Positions 9,302 through 18,004 of a stretch of 64,000 bases of DNA are shown here, in pieces. Location of the stretch: positions 4,650,001-4,714,000 of the forward strand of contig NZ_JACYXC010000001.1 in assembly GCF_016031615.1 (NCBI RefSeq), written 5' to 3'. The notes below the pieces were generated by a model, which saw only the letters and a program-made list of their open reading frames with translations, was not told where the DNA came from and did no database searches. The position numbers were made by a program, and so were the translations under genes. How positions within the stretch are numbered: position 1 is the stretch's first letter; every line of letters begins with the position of its first letter. Source of the DNA: Streptomyces pactum. GTDB lineage: Bacteria; Actinomycetota; Actinomycetes; Streptomycetales; Streptomycetaceae.

Positions 9302-9315
9302 TGGAGGATCCTCCA
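9302..9315. promoter_or_regulatory. Perfect 14-bp palindrome upstream of purK
   Basis: TGGAGGATCCTCCA is its own reverse complement and ends 44 nt before the purK start codon. It is a candidate operator for the purK-purE operon. No known regulator is assigned to it. Confidence 0.35.
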
Positions 9316-9347
9316 AGGGCGGGCCCGGTGCCGGTTCGCCGGGCGTT

Positions 9348-9353
9348 TACTCT
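9348..9353 (+). promoter_or_regulatory. -10 box of a probable leaderless purK promoter
   Basis: TACTCT lies 6 nt before the GTG start at 9360, the spacing expected when transcription begins at the start codon. No -35 consensus is evident. Confidence 0.5.
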
Positions 9354-9359
9354 GGTGGG

Positions 9360-10526
9360 GTGACTTTCCCGGTAGTCGGCATGGTCGGCGGTGGCCAGCT
9401 CGCCCGTATGACCCACGAGGCAGGCATCCCGCTCGGCATCAGGTTCAAGCTGCTCAGCGACACCCCGCAGGATTCCGCGGCCCAGGTGGTGAACGACGTC
9501 GTCATCGGCGATTACCGCGACCTGGACACCCTTCGTGCGTTCGCACAAGGCTGTGACGTGATCACCTTCGATCACGAGCACGTGCCCACCGAGCACCTGC
9601 GTGCCCTGGAGGCCGACGGCATCGCGGTGCGTCCCGGCCCCGACGCGCTGGTGCACGCCCAGGACAAGGGCGTGATGCGGGCGAAGCTCTCCGAGATCGG
9701 GGTGCCCTGCCCGCGCCACCGCATCGTGCGCGACCCGGCGGACGTGGCCGCCTTCGCGGCCGAGGGCGTCCCGGGCGGCGCGGCGGAGCCCGGCGACGGC
9801 TTCCCGGTGGTACTCAAGACCGTCCGCGGCGGCTACGACGGCAAGGGCGTGTGGGTGGTGCACTCGGTCGAGGAGGCCGCCGCGCCGTTCCGCGCCGGGG
9901 TGCCGGTGCTCGCCGAGGAGAAGGTGGACTTCGCCCGCGAGCTCGCCGCCAACGTGGTCCGCTCCCCGCACGGCCAGGCGGTCGCCTACCCGGTGGTGGA
10001 GTCCATCCAGACCGGCGGGGTGTGCGACACCGTCATCGCCCCGGCGCCGGACCTCCCCGAGGAGCTGTCCGCCCGGGCGCAGCAGATGGCGCTGCGGATC
10101 GCCCAGGAGCTGGGGGTGATCGGCCACCTGGCGGTGGAGCTGTTCGAGACCCGCGACGGCCGCGTCCTCGTCAACGAGCTGGCGATGCGCCCGCACAACT
10201 CCGGCCACTGGACCCAGGACGGGGCCGTGACCTCCCAGTTCGCCAACCACGTCCGGGCGGTGCTGGACCTGCCGCTGGGCGACCCGCGGCCGCGGGCGAG
10301 GTGGACGGTGATGTGCAACGTGCTCGGCGGCGACTACCCGGACATGTACCAGGCGTACCTGCACTGCATGGCCCGCGATCCGCAATTGAAGATCCACATG
10401 TATGGCAAGGACGTGAAGCCGGGCCGTAAGGTCGGCCATGTCAACACCTACGGCGACGACCTGGCCGACGTCCGCGAACGCGCCCGGCACGCCGCCGACT
10501 ACCTCAGAGGGACCATCACCGAATGA
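9360..10526 (+). CDS. purK: N5-carboxyaminoimidazole ribonucleotide synthase PurK
   Basis: ATP-dependent conversion of AIR and bicarbonate to N5-CAIR in purine synthesis. The 388-residue ATP-grasp protein starts VTFPVVGMVGGGQLARM, the usual PurK nucleotide-binding N-terminus. It continues with the ATP-grasp core (FPVVLKTVRGGYDGKG, AEEKVDFARELAANVVR) and the metal-binding VNELAMRPHNSGHW. The frame is open far upstream, but the GTG at 9360 fits the family start and the -10 box 6 nt before it. The stop overlaps the purE start by 4 nt (ATGA), so the two consecutive enzymes are translationally coupled. Confidence 0.96.
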   Translation: MTFPVVGMVGGGQLARMTHEAGIPLGIRFKLLSDTPQDSAAQVVNDVVIGDYRDLDTLRAFAQGCDVITFDHEHVPTEHLRALEADGIAVRPGPDALVHAQDKGVMRAKLSEIGVPCPRHRIVRDPADVAAFAAEGVPGGAAEPGDGFPVVLKTVRGGYDGKGVWVVHSVEEAAAPFRAGVPVLAEEKVDFARELAANVVRSPHGQAVAYPVVESIQTGGVCDTVIAPAPDLPEELSARAQQMALRIAQELGVIGHLAVELFETRDGRVLVNELAMRPHNSGHWTQDGAVTSQFANHVRAVLDLPLGDPRPRARWTVMCNVLGGDYPDMYQAYLHCMARDPQLKIHMYGKDVKPGRKVGHVNTYGDDLADVRERARHAADYLRGTITE

Positions 10527-11083
10527 GTGCCGACGCGCGCAGCCCCCACCCGTCGCCCCGCCCGCAGCCCGTCGTCGGCATCGTCATGGGCTCCGACTCC
10601 GACTGGCCGGTCATGGAGGCCGCGGCCAAGGCGCTGGACGAGTTCGAGATCGCCTACGAGGTGGACGTGGTCTCGGCGCACCGGATGCCGCGCGAGATGG
10701 TCGCCTACGGCGAGGGCGCGGCCGGCCGCGGGCTGAAGGTGATCATCGCGGGCGCGGGCGGCGCCGCCCACCTGCCCGGCATGCTCGCCTCGGTCACCCC
10801 GCTGCCGGTGATCGGCGTCCCGGTCCCGCTGAAGTACCTCGACGGCATGGACTCGCTGCTGTCGATCGTGCAGATGCCCGCCGGGGTGCCGGTGGCCACC
10901 GTCTCGGTGGGCGGTGCCCGCAACGCCGGCCTGCTGGCCGCCCGCATCCTCGCCACGCACGACGCCGACCTGCTGGAGCGGATGCGGCACTTCCAGGACG
11001 AGCTGAACGAGCAGGCCACCGAGAAGGGCAAGCGGCTGCGCTCCAAGGTGGAGGGCGCCGGCCGGTTCGGCTTCTCCGGCTGA
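10523..11083 (+). CDS. purE: N5-CAIR mutase PurE
   Basis: Class I PurE, which rearranges N5-CAIR to CAIR, the step after PurK. The 186-residue protein carries MGSDSDWPVMEAA (phosphate binding), VSAHRMP with the catalytic His, and the glycine-rich GAGGAAHLPGMLAS. About 15 extra residues at the N-terminus (Pro/Ser rich) and a basic tail extend the usual 160-170 residue core. The ATG overlaps the purK stop, so the start is fixed by coupling. A strong hairpin follows. Confidence 0.96.
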   Translation: MSADARSPHPSPRPQPVVGIVMGSDSDWPVMEAAAKALDEFEIAYEVDVVSAHRMPREMVAYGEGAAGRGLKVIIAGAGGAAHLPGMLASVTPLPVIGVPVPLKYLDGMDSLLSIVQMPAGVPVATVSVGGARNAGLLAARILATHDADLLERMRHFQDELNEQATEKGKRLRSKVEGAGRFGFSG

Positions 11084-11101
11084 GCCCCGTCCCGCGACCC
11101 G

Positions 11102-11144
11102 ACCGCCCCCGGCGCCGGCCCCGCCCGGCCGCGCCGGGGGCGGT
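11102..11144 (+). terminator. Hairpin terminator after purE
   Basis: Perfect 14-bp stem ACCGCCCCCGGCGC (11102-11115) with GCGCCGGGGGCGGT (11131-11144), 19 nt after the purE stop. Confidence 0.75.
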
Positions 11145-11293
11145 GCCGTGCGCGGACGGCCCGGGGACGGCACTGTGCGGGGACGGTCCGGGGCGGTGCC
11201 GGGGACGGGGCTCCGGTACCCGGGCGGCGGCCCGCCGCCGGAGGGCCGCGGTGGGCGCGTGACTTCACCCGGGGCCCGTACGAGGATGGGCCG

Positions 11294-12481
11294 ATGACCG
11301 ATCTTCTCGCACAGGCGCACGCACTCCTCTCGGCCCACCCGGTGGTCGACGGCCACAACGACCTCCCGTGGGCCCTCAGGGAGCACGTCCGCTACGACCT
11401 CGACCGGCTCGACGTGGGCGCCGACCAGAGCGGGCGGCTCCACACCGACCTGCCCCGGCTGCGGGCCGGAGGGGTGGGCGCCCAGTTCTGGTCGGTCTAC
11501 GTCCGCGCCGACATGGGCGGCGACGACGCGGTGAGCGCCACCCTGGAGCAGATCGACGTGGTCCGGCGGCTCACCGAGCGCCACCCGGAGCAGCTCCGGC
11601 CGGCCTTCACCGCCGACGACATGGAGGCCGCCCGCGCCGAGGGCCGGATCGCCTCGCTGATGGGCGCCGAGGGCGGGCACAGCATCAACTGCTCACTGGC
11701 GACCCTGCGCGCCCTGTACGAGCTGGGCGTGCGGTACATGACCCTGACCCACAACGACAACGTGCCCTGGGCCGACTCGGCCACCGACGAGCCCCGGGCC
11801 GGCGGGCTGACCCGCTTCGGCGAGGAGGTCGTCCGGGAGATGAACCGGCTGGGCATGCTGGTGGACCTGTCGCACGTCGCGGACGGCACCATGCGGGACG
11901 CGCTGCGGGTCTCCGCGGCGCCGGTGATCTTCTCGCACTCCTCGGCGCGCGCCGTCTGTGACCACCCGCGGAACATCCCGGACGACGTGCTGGCCCAGCT
12001 GCCCGCCAACGGCGGGGTGGCGATGGCCACCTTCGTGCCGAAGTTCGTCCTCCCCGAGGCGGTGGCCTGGACGCGGGCGGCGGACGAGAACATGCAGGCG
12101 CACGGGCTCCACCCGCTGGACACCACGGCGGAGGCGATGGCCGTCCACCGGGCGTTCGAGGAGGCCAACCCGCGCCCGCTCGCCACCGCCGCGACCGTCG
12201 CCGACCACCTCGACCACATGCGCGAGGTCGCCGGCATCGACCACGTCGGCGTCGGCGGCGACTACGACGGGACCGCCTTCACCCCGGCCGACCTCCCGGA
12301 CGTCGCCGGCTACCCCCGGCTCGTCGCCGAGCTGCTGGACCGCAAGTGGTCCCCGGCCGACCTGGCCAAGCTCACCTGGAAGAACGCGGTGCGGGTGCTG
12401 CGCGACGCGGAGGCCGTGGCGCGCGACCTGCGGGCCACCACCGCGCCGTCCATCGCCACCATCGACCAGCTCGACGGCTGA
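11294..12481 (+). CDS. Membrane dipeptidase (M19, renal dipeptidase family)
   Basis: A 395-residue zinc dipeptidase of the M19 family, which cleaves dipeptides including those with D-residues. The metal-binding HxD is at residues 21-23 (VVDGHNDLPWALR). The bridging Glu is in SLMGAEGGHSI, and His ligands are in VDLSHVADG and FSHSSARAVCDHPRN. The substrate-side GVGGDYDG lies near residue 320. No signal peptide is visible, so it is probably cytosolic as in most Streptomyces homologues. It may be cotranscribed weakly with purE, but a terminator and 210 nt lie between. It converges on the VOC gene. Confidence 0.92.
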   Translation: MTDLLAQAHALLSAHPVVDGHNDLPWALREHVRYDLDRLDVGADQSGRLHTDLPRLRAGGVGAQFWSVYVRADMGGDDAVSATLEQIDVVRRLTERHPEQLRPAFTADDMEAARAEGRIASLMGAEGGHSINCSLATLRALYELGVRYMTLTHNDNVPWADSATDEPRAGGLTRFGEEVVREMNRLGMLVDLSHVADGTMRDALRVSAAPVIFSHSSARAVCDHPRNIPDDVLAQLPANGGVAMATFVPKFVLPEAVAWTRAADENMQAHGLHPLDTTAEAMAVHRAFEEANPRPLATAATVADHLDHMREVAGIDHVGVGGDYDGTAFTPADLPDVAGYPRLVAELLDRKWSPADLAKLTWKNAVRVLRDAEAVARDLRATTAPSIATIDQLDG

Positions 12482-12764
12482 GGCGCCCGCGCCGCGCCCG
12501 GGGCGCGGTGGCGGCCGGCCGCCACCGGCTGCCGCTCGCGCCCGTGGCCGGCCGCATGCGGCGGCCCCGGTCGGCGGCTGCCCGAGCCACCGCGGCCGGG
12601 GCCGCCGGCGTACGGACGTGCCGGATGAGCCGGATGAGCCGGTACGGCCCTGCCGGCTGCGCCGGGGACGGACCCGCCGGGCACGGCACCGGCGCCCCGC
12701 CGCTCGCATGCGGCCCCGCCCGCGGGCCGTCGCGTACGGCTCCGCCCGGGCCCGCCGCGGTCGG

Positions 12765-13136
12765 TCAGAAGCAGAGACAGAACGGGTGGCCCGCCGGATC
12801 GAGGTAGACCCGGAAGTCCCGCTTCCCCTCGTCGCCCTGCACCAGCTTCGCCCCGAGCGCCAGCACCTCGCGCTCGGCCTCCTCCAGCCGCTCCTGCTCC
12901 ACGTCGAAGTCGAGGTGGAGCTGCTGGGAGTGCTCCTCGCTCGGCCACTGGGGCGGTACGTACCCCTCCGCCCGCTGGAACGCGAGCACCCGCCCGCGGC
13001 CACCGGGCCCGTGCACCTCGACCCAGTCCTCCCGCTCGCCCTCCACGGTGCCGCCGAGCACCGCGGCGTAGAACCCGGCGAGCTTCCGGGGCTCCGGGCA
13101 GTCCAGAACCGTCACGCCCAGGGTGGCGATGGCCAT
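12765..13136 (-). CDS. VOC (glyoxalase/bleomycin-resistance fold) protein
   Basis: A 123-residue single VOC unit with the paired beta-alpha-beta-beta-beta pattern: MAIATLGVTVLDCPEPRKLAGFY at the start, LHLDFDVEQERLEEAEREV in the middle and YLDPAGHPFCLCF at the end. His and Glu positions typical of metal-binding VOC proteins are partly kept (His in QLHLDFDV, His in PAGHPF). Substrate unknown; such proteins range from antibiotic-binding to dioxygenase-like roles. The ribosome binding site GGAAGG lies about 8 nt before the ATG. Confidence 0.82.
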   Translation of the reverse strand: MAIATLGVTVLDCPEPRKLAGFYAAVLGGTVEGEREDWVEVHGPGGRGRVLAFQRAEGYVPPQWPSEEHSQQLHLDFDVEQERLEEAEREVLALGAKLVQGDEGKRDFRVYLDPAGHPFCLCF

Positions 13137-13495
13137 GTCTTCATTCCTTCCACGTCGCTGTTACCGGTACCCGATTCCAGCCGGTAACTCGTTACCTCAT
13201 CATCCCCTCCTGCCGGTAACACAGCAACCGGCGATGCGGGAATGTACCGGGCATGTGCGGCGTCCGGGGCCCTCCGTGTCTCGTGGCGCGCGTACCCGGC
13301 CCCGCGTACCCGGCCGTGCGGAGATGAGTCCCGGCGATGCACCGGGCCGGTCCCGGGCGCACCGGCCGCGGGGCGCGCGGGGGAGGGCACGGGCCCCGTT
13401 CCGGCCGGGCGCACCGGCCGCGGGCCTCCGGGCGCCCGCGGCCAACGGCGGACGTGCGGCCGGATCCGCGGCGGTCGCCGGGGCGGGGGCTCCGG

Positions 13496-13501
13496 TAGCC
13501 T
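13496..13501 (+). promoter_or_regulatory. -10 box of a probable leaderless promoter for the CGNR gene
   Basis: TAGCCT lies 7 nt before the GTG start at 13509, consistent with transcription starting at the codon. No ribosome binding site is present. Confidence 0.4.
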
Positions 13502-13508
13502 GGCCAAG

Positions 13509-14075
13509 GTGCAGCAACCCGGCCACCGGAGCCCCGCCCCCGCCCCCCTCACCCTGGTCCAGGACCTGGTGAACACCCTGGACGTGGAGTCCGGGCAGGA
13601 CGCGCTGGCCACCGCGGACGGGCTCGAAGGGTTCCTCGCCGCGCAGGGGCTGGCCCGGCTCCGCCCGGGGCCGTCGGACCTCCCCGCCGTCCGGGAGCTG
13701 CGGGAGGCGCTGCGCGCGGTCTGCCTGGCGCACACCGGGACGGACGTGCCGCCGGAAACCACCGCCGTGCTGGACCGCCTGCTCGCCGGCGCCCCGCTGG
13801 TCCTGGCGATCGACGCCGCCGGGAACGCGTCACCGCGCCCGGCCGCCGGGCTGACCGGGGCCGCGGCCCTCACCGCCGAGATCGCCGCCGGGATCGCCAC
13901 CGCCGTCGCCGACGGCACCTGGCCGAGGCTGAAGGCGTGCCTGGCCGACAACTGCCGCTGGGTCTACTACGACCGCAGCCCGGCCGGGCGCAGCCGCTGG
14001 TGCACCATGGCGGTCTGCGGCAGCCGCGCCAAGATGCGGGCCTACCGCGCCAACCGTGCCCGCCGGGGCGCCTGA
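13509..14075 (+). CDS. CGNR zinc-finger, ABATE-domain regulator
   Basis: A 188-residue protein with an N-terminal ABATE domain (stress-induced regulator type: LVQDLVNTLDVES, VRELREALRAVCLAH) and a C-terminal CGNR zinc finger. The zinc site is seen as CLADNCRWVYYD with a later CTMAVCGSRAKMRAYR, where CGSR takes the place of the usual CGNR. Such proteins are thought to be transcription regulators in actinobacteria. The frame is open to 13242, but homology and the -10 box support GTG at 13509. The gene is divergent from the VOC gene. Confidence 0.85.
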   Translation: MQQPGHRSPAPAPLTLVQDLVNTLDVESGQDALATADGLEGFLAAQGLARLRPGPSDLPAVRELREALRAVCLAHTGTDVPPETTAVLDRLLAGAPLVLAIDAAGNASPRPAAGLTGAAALTAEIAAGIATAVADGTWPRLKACLADNCRWVYYDRSPAGRSRWCTMAVCGSRAKMRAYRANRARRGA

Positions 14076-14308
14076 CGGCCGGCCCGCCCGGCGTCCCCGG
14101 CGTTTCCGGTCGCCCGGGCCGCCGCAGAACTCCCCCCGGGGCCGCCGGCCCGTCCGGGACGCTTCGGACCGCCGGGACCGACGTGCCCGTGCCGCCCCCG
14201 TCCCGAAGGGCGGACGTGGCGGCCGGTACGAGACAGAGCAGAGCAGTGCAGAGCGAAGCAGTCGGAACAGGAGATGCCATCGACGACAAGGGTGAAAAAA
14301 TACGATAT

Positions 14309-15112
14309 GTGGATGTCCTGCGCAGGAATCACGTGGTGGTCACGGGCCGGACGGACGGCCCGGTGGTGATGCTGGCCCACGGGTTCGGCTGTGACCAGAA
14401 CCTGTGGCGCCTGGTGACACCCGCCCTGGCGGAACGGTTCCGGGTGGTCCTCTTCGACCACGTGGGCGCGGGCTCCTCCGATCCGGCGGCGTGGGACGAG
14501 GAGCGGTACGCCACGCTGGACGGGTACGCCGACGACGTGCTGGAGATCTGCCGGACGCTCGGCCTCGGCCCGCTCACCTTCGTGGGGCACTCCGTGAGCG
14601 CCATGATCGGTGTCCTGGCCGCGGCCCGGCGGCCGGAGTACTTCGCGAAGCTGGTGCTGCTCACCCCGTCCCCCCGCTACATCGACGACCGGGACTACCG
14701 GGGCGGGTTCAGCGCCGAGGACATCGACGAGCTCCTGGACTCCCTGGACAGCAACTACCTGGGCTGGTCCGCCACGATGGCCCCGGTGATCATGGGCAAC
14801 CCGGACCGCCCGGAGCTGGGGGAGGAGCTGACCAACAGCTTCTGCCGTACCGACCCGGCCATGGCCCGCGTCTTCGCCCGGACCACCTTCCTCTCCGACA
14901 ACCGCTCGGACCTGGAGCGGGTGACCGTGCCGACCCTGGTGGTGCAGTGCGCGCAGGACGCCATCGCGCCGCCGGAGGTGGGCGCCTTCGTGCACACGCA
15001 CATCCCCGGCAGCCGGCTGATCACCCTGGACGCCATCGGGCACTGCCCCCAGCTGAGCGCCCCGGAGGCCACCACCGCCGCGATCGCCGACTTCGCCGCG
15101 GACACCCGGTGA
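14309..15112 (+). CDS. RsbQ-like alpha/beta hydrolase
   Basis: A 267-residue alpha/beta hydrolase closely resembling RsbQ, the hydrolase needed for RsbP to sense energy stress in Bacillus. The catalytic triad is visible at RsbQ-like positions: Ser95 in VGHSVSAMIG, Asp217 in QDAIAPPE, His245 in AIGHCPQLS. The RsbQ core LAHGFGCDQNLWRLV is at 22-36. I chose GTG at 14309 because the family begins VDVLRRNHV; an in-frame GTG at 14246 would add 21 residues, and neither has a good ribosome binding site. The stop overlaps the start of the PAS-PP2C gene (GTGA at 15109-15112), so hydrolase and phosphatase are coupled, as rsbQ-rsbP are in Bacillus. Confidence 0.88.
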   Translation: MDVLRRNHVVVTGRTDGPVVMLAHGFGCDQNLWRLVTPALAERFRVVLFDHVGAGSSDPAAWDEERYATLDGYADDVLEICRTLGLGPLTFVGHSVSAMIGVLAAARRPEYFAKLVLLTPSPRYIDDRDYRGGFSAEDIDELLDSLDSNYLGWSATMAPVIMGNPDRPELGEELTNSFCRTDPAMARVFARTTFLSDNRSDLERVTVPTLVVQCAQDAIAPPEVGAFVHTHIPGSRLITLDAIGHCPQLSAPEATTAAIADFAADTR

Positions 15113-16407
15113 CCTCCGCGGCCGACGATCACCGGCCCGACCCGGATCCGGACCCGGCGTCCGGGTACGGCGATCCGGCGGCCCTGGAGGCGCTGGCCGA
15201 GGAGAGCGCCGAGGACCTGTACGAGAACGCGCCGTGCGGCTACCTCTCGACCCTCCCCGACGGGCGGATCATCAAGATCAACGCCACCCTGCTGGGCTGG
15301 CTGGGCCACCGGCGCGAGGACGTCGTGGGCCGGAAGCGGTTCGCGGACCTGCTCACCGTCGGCGGCAGGCTCTACCACGAGACGCACTTCGCGCCCCTGC
15401 TGCGGATGCAGAAGGAGGTGCGGGCGATCGCCCTGGAGCTGCGGACGGCCGGCGGCGGCCGGCTGCCGGTCCTGGTCAACTCCGTCGTCCGGACCGACCC
15501 GGCCGGGAAGCCGCTGCTGATCCGCAGCACCGTCTTCGACGCCCGCGACCGCCGCAGCTACGAGAAGGAGCTGCTGCGCGCCCGGCACGAGGCCGAACGC
15601 GAACGCCGCCGCCTGGCGCGGGTGACCGCCACCCTGCAGCGCACCCTGCTGCCGCCGGCGCTGGAACCGGTACCCGGACTCGACGTGGCCGCCCTCTACC
15701 GCATCGCCTCGCCGGACGAGGTGGGCGGCGACTTCTACGACCTCTTCCCCCGGGCGGACGGCGCCTGGGCCCTGTTCCTGGGCGACGTGCGCGGCAAAGG
15801 CGCCGAGGCGGCGGTGGTCACCTCGCTCGCCCGCTACACGCTGCGCTCGGGGACCGTCTACGACCCCGACCCCGCCGCCGTGCTCCGCCACCTCAACGCC
15901 GTCCTCACCGCCGAGAACGAGGACCGCGAACCCTACTTCCTCACCATCATCATGGGCACCCTCGTCCCCGACACCGACCGCGGCGGCTTCCGGCTCACCC
16001 TGGCCGGCGGCGGCCACCCGCCGGCCCTGCTGCTGCGCGCCGACGGCACCGCGCACCTCCTGGAGACCCCGGGCGGACAGCTCCTCGGCGTGGTGCCCGA
16101 CGCCGACATGGCCGAGACCACCGTGCACCTCGCCCCCGGCGACTCGCTGCTCCTGTACACCGACGGACTGACCGAGGCCCGGATCCACGGCACCGGGCAG
16201 CGCTACGGCGACGAGGCGCTGCTGGACTTCGCCGCACGCCTGGCGCCGGCCACCGCCCAGGAGGTCGTCGCCGCGGTCCGCCGCCTGCTGGACGGCTTCG
16301 GCCCGGGCCTGGACGACGACACCGCGGTCCTGGCGATCGGGGTGCCGGCCTCCCCGCGCGACGGCGTCCGGCACCCGCCCCGCCCCGGCGGCTCCGCGAC
16401 GCGGTGA
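15109..16407 (+). CDS. RsbP-like PAS-SpoIIE (PP2C) serine phosphatase
   Basis: A 432-residue protein. An N-terminal PAS domain (about 38-148) is followed by a short charged coiled coil (150-175) and a SpoIIE/PP2C phosphatase domain (about 190-405). Metal-binding Asp residues are visible in EVGGDFYDLF (Asp208), FLGDVRGKG (Asp226), LLYTDGLTEAR and DDDTAVLAI. It is expected to dephosphorylate a STAS antagonist and so activate a partner-switching sigma factor. The PAS domain would need the product made or delivered by the upstream hydrolase. The natural substrate could be the STAS protein encoded 12 kb to the left, but Streptomyces has many STAS proteins. The GTG start overlaps the hydrolase stop. 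Confidence 0.91.
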   Translation: MTSAADDHRPDPDPDPASGYGDPAALEALAEESAEDLYENAPCGYLSTLPDGRIIKINATLLGWLGHRREDVVGRKRFADLLTVGGRLYHETHFAPLLRMQKEVRAIALELRTAGGGRLPVLVNSVVRTDPAGKPLLIRSTVFDARDRRSYEKELLRARHEAERERRRLARVTATLQRTLLPPALEPVPGLDVAALYRIASPDEVGGDFYDLFPRADGAWALFLGDVRGKGAEAAVVTSLARYTLRSGTVYDPDPAAVLRHLNAVLTAENEDREPYFLTIIMGTLVPDTDRGGFRLTLAGGGHPPALLLRADGTAHLLETPGGQLLGVVPDADMAETTVHLAPGDSLLLYTDGLTEARIHGTGQRYGDEALLDFAARLAPATAQEVVAAVRRLLDGFGPGLDDDTAVLAIGVPASPRDGVRHPPRPGGSATR

Positions 16408-16483
16408 GGGCGGGCGCGCCGGGTCCCCACCCGGACAGCGGTGCGCCCCGCACCGGGCACCGGCACGGGCACGGACGAGGGTG

Positions 16484-17824
16484 TCAGGCCCGGGGGCGGC
16501 CCATCGCGCGGAACTCCCAGCCCGCCTCGCGCCAGCGCTCCGGGTCCAGCGCGTTGCGGCCGTCCAGCATCCGCCGGTCGGCCACCACCTCGCCCAGCGC
16601 CGCCGCGTCCAGCTCCCGGAACTCTCGCCACTCGGTCAGGTGGAGCACCGCGTGCGCCCCGGCCGCCGCCTCCAGCGCGCTGGGCGCGTAGCCCAGGGTG
16701 GGGAAGAGCGCCCGCGCGTTCTCCATGCCCTTGGGGTCGTACACCGTCACCTGGGCGCCCTGGAGGTGGATCTGCCCGGCGACGTTGAGCGCGGGGGAGT
16801 CCCGGACGTCGTCGGAGTCCGGCTTGAAGGTCGCGCCGAGGACCGCGACCCGCTTGCCCAGGAAGCTGCCGCCGACCGCGCCGCGGGCGAGGTCCACCAT
16901 GTGCACCCGGCGCCGCATGTTGATCGAGTCCACCTCGCGCAGGAAGGTCAGCGCCTGGTCCGCGCCCAGCTCGCCGGCGCGCGCCATGAAGGCCCGGATG
17001 TCCTTGGGCAGGCAGCCGCCGCCGAAGCCGATCCCGGCCCGCAGGAACTTCCGGCCGATCCGCTCGTCGTACCCGATCGCCTCGGCCAGCTTCGCCACGT
17101 CGCCGTCGGCCGCCTCGCAGACCTCGGCCATGGCGTTGATGAAGGAGATCTTGGTGGCGAGGAAGGAGTTCGCGGCGGTCTTGACCAGCTCGGCGGTGGG
17201 GTAGTCGGTGACCACGAACGGCGAGCCCTCGGAGACCGGCCGGGCGTAGATCTCGCGCAGCAGCTTCTCCGCTCGCTCGCTCGCCACGCCCACCACGATC
17301 CGGTCCGGGTGCAGGGTGTCCTGCACGGCGAAGCCCTCGCGCAGGAACTCCGGGTTCCAGGCCAGCTCCGGCTCCACGTCCGCCGGGGCCAGCTCCGCCA
17401 GCCGGGCGGCCAGCCGGGCCGCGCTGCCCACCGGCACGGTGGACTTGCCGACCACCAGCGCCGAGCTGCGCAGCCGCGGCGCCAGCGACTCCAGGGCGGC
17501 GTCCACGTAGCTCATGTCGCAGGCGTACTCGCCCCGCTTCTGCGGCGTGTTCACGCAGATGAAGTGGATGTCGCCGAACTCGCCGGCCTCCTCGTAGGAG
17601 GTGGTGAAGCGCAGCCGCCCGGTGGAGCCCTCGATGCCGGCCACGTGCCGCCGCAGCAGCTCCTCCAGGCCCGGCTCGTACATCGGCACCTTCGCCGCCG
17701 CGAGCATCTCGATCTTCGCGGGCACCACGTCCAGTCCGAGCACCTCGAAGCCCAGCTCGGCCATGGCGGCGGCGTGGGTGGCGCCGAGGTAGCCGGTGCC
17801 GATCACGGTGATCTTCAGGGCCAT
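16484..17824 (-). CDS. UDP-glucose 6-dehydrogenase family protein
   Basis: A 446-residue UDP-sugar dehydrogenase, NAD-dependent, oxidising UDP-glucose (or a related UDP-hexose) to the uronate. The Rossmann motif is GTGYLG (9-14), the linker KSTVPVGS (127-134), and the catalytic Cys271 is in GFGGGCLPKDI. The C-terminal half has the dinucleotide-like ATFKPDSDDVRDSPA. Start at 17824 is preferred over the ATG four codons upstream because GGAG is well placed only for the former. The neighbours are LCP ligases and glycosyltransferases, so the uronate probably feeds an envelope polymer. UDP-ManNAc dehydrogenase is an alternative that I cannot exclude by eye. Confidence 0.9.
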   Translation of the reverse strand: MALKITVIGTGYLGATHAAAMAELGFEVLGLDVVPAKIEMLAAAKVPMYEPGLEELLRRHVAGIEGSTGRLRFTTSYEEAGEFGDIHFICVNTPQKRGEYACDMSYVDAALESLAPRLRSSALVVGKSTVPVGSAARLAARLAELAPADVEPELAWNPEFLREGFAVQDTLHPDRIVVGVASERAEKLLREIYARPVSEGSPFVVTDYPTAELVKTAANSFLATKISFINAMAEVCEAADGDVAKLAEAIGYDERIGRKFLRAGIGFGGGCLPKDIRAFMARAGELGADQALTFLREVDSINMRRRVHMVDLARGAVGGSFLGKRVAVLGATFKPDSDDVRDSPALNVAGQIHLQGAQVTVYDPKGMENARALFPTLGYAPSALEAAAGAHAVLHLTEWREFRELDAAALGEVVADRRMLDGRNALDPERWREAGWEFRAMGRPRA

Positions 17825-17960
17825 GCGGAACTCCATGGTGGGTACGGTCAGCGGTGCGCTGCCTGAGCATAGTCCGGGCGGCCTTGGCGGGCCCCCGCCG
17901 CGGGGCGGACGGGCCCCGGCGGTCCGTCCCACGGGTGCCGCCCTCCGCCGGAACAACGCG

Positions 17961-17996
17961 CCGCCGGCCGCCCGGGGGAGTCCGGGCGGCCGGCGG
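17961..17996 (-). terminator. Hairpin terminator after the first LCP gene
   Basis: Perfect 15-bp stem CCGCCGGCCGCCCGG (17961-17975) with its complement at 17982-17996 and a 6-nt loop, just beyond the LCP stop at 18005 on the minus strand. It isolates the dehydrogenase gene from the LCP gene upstream of it. Confidence 0.75.
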
Positions 17997-18004
17997 CGGA
18001 TGCG

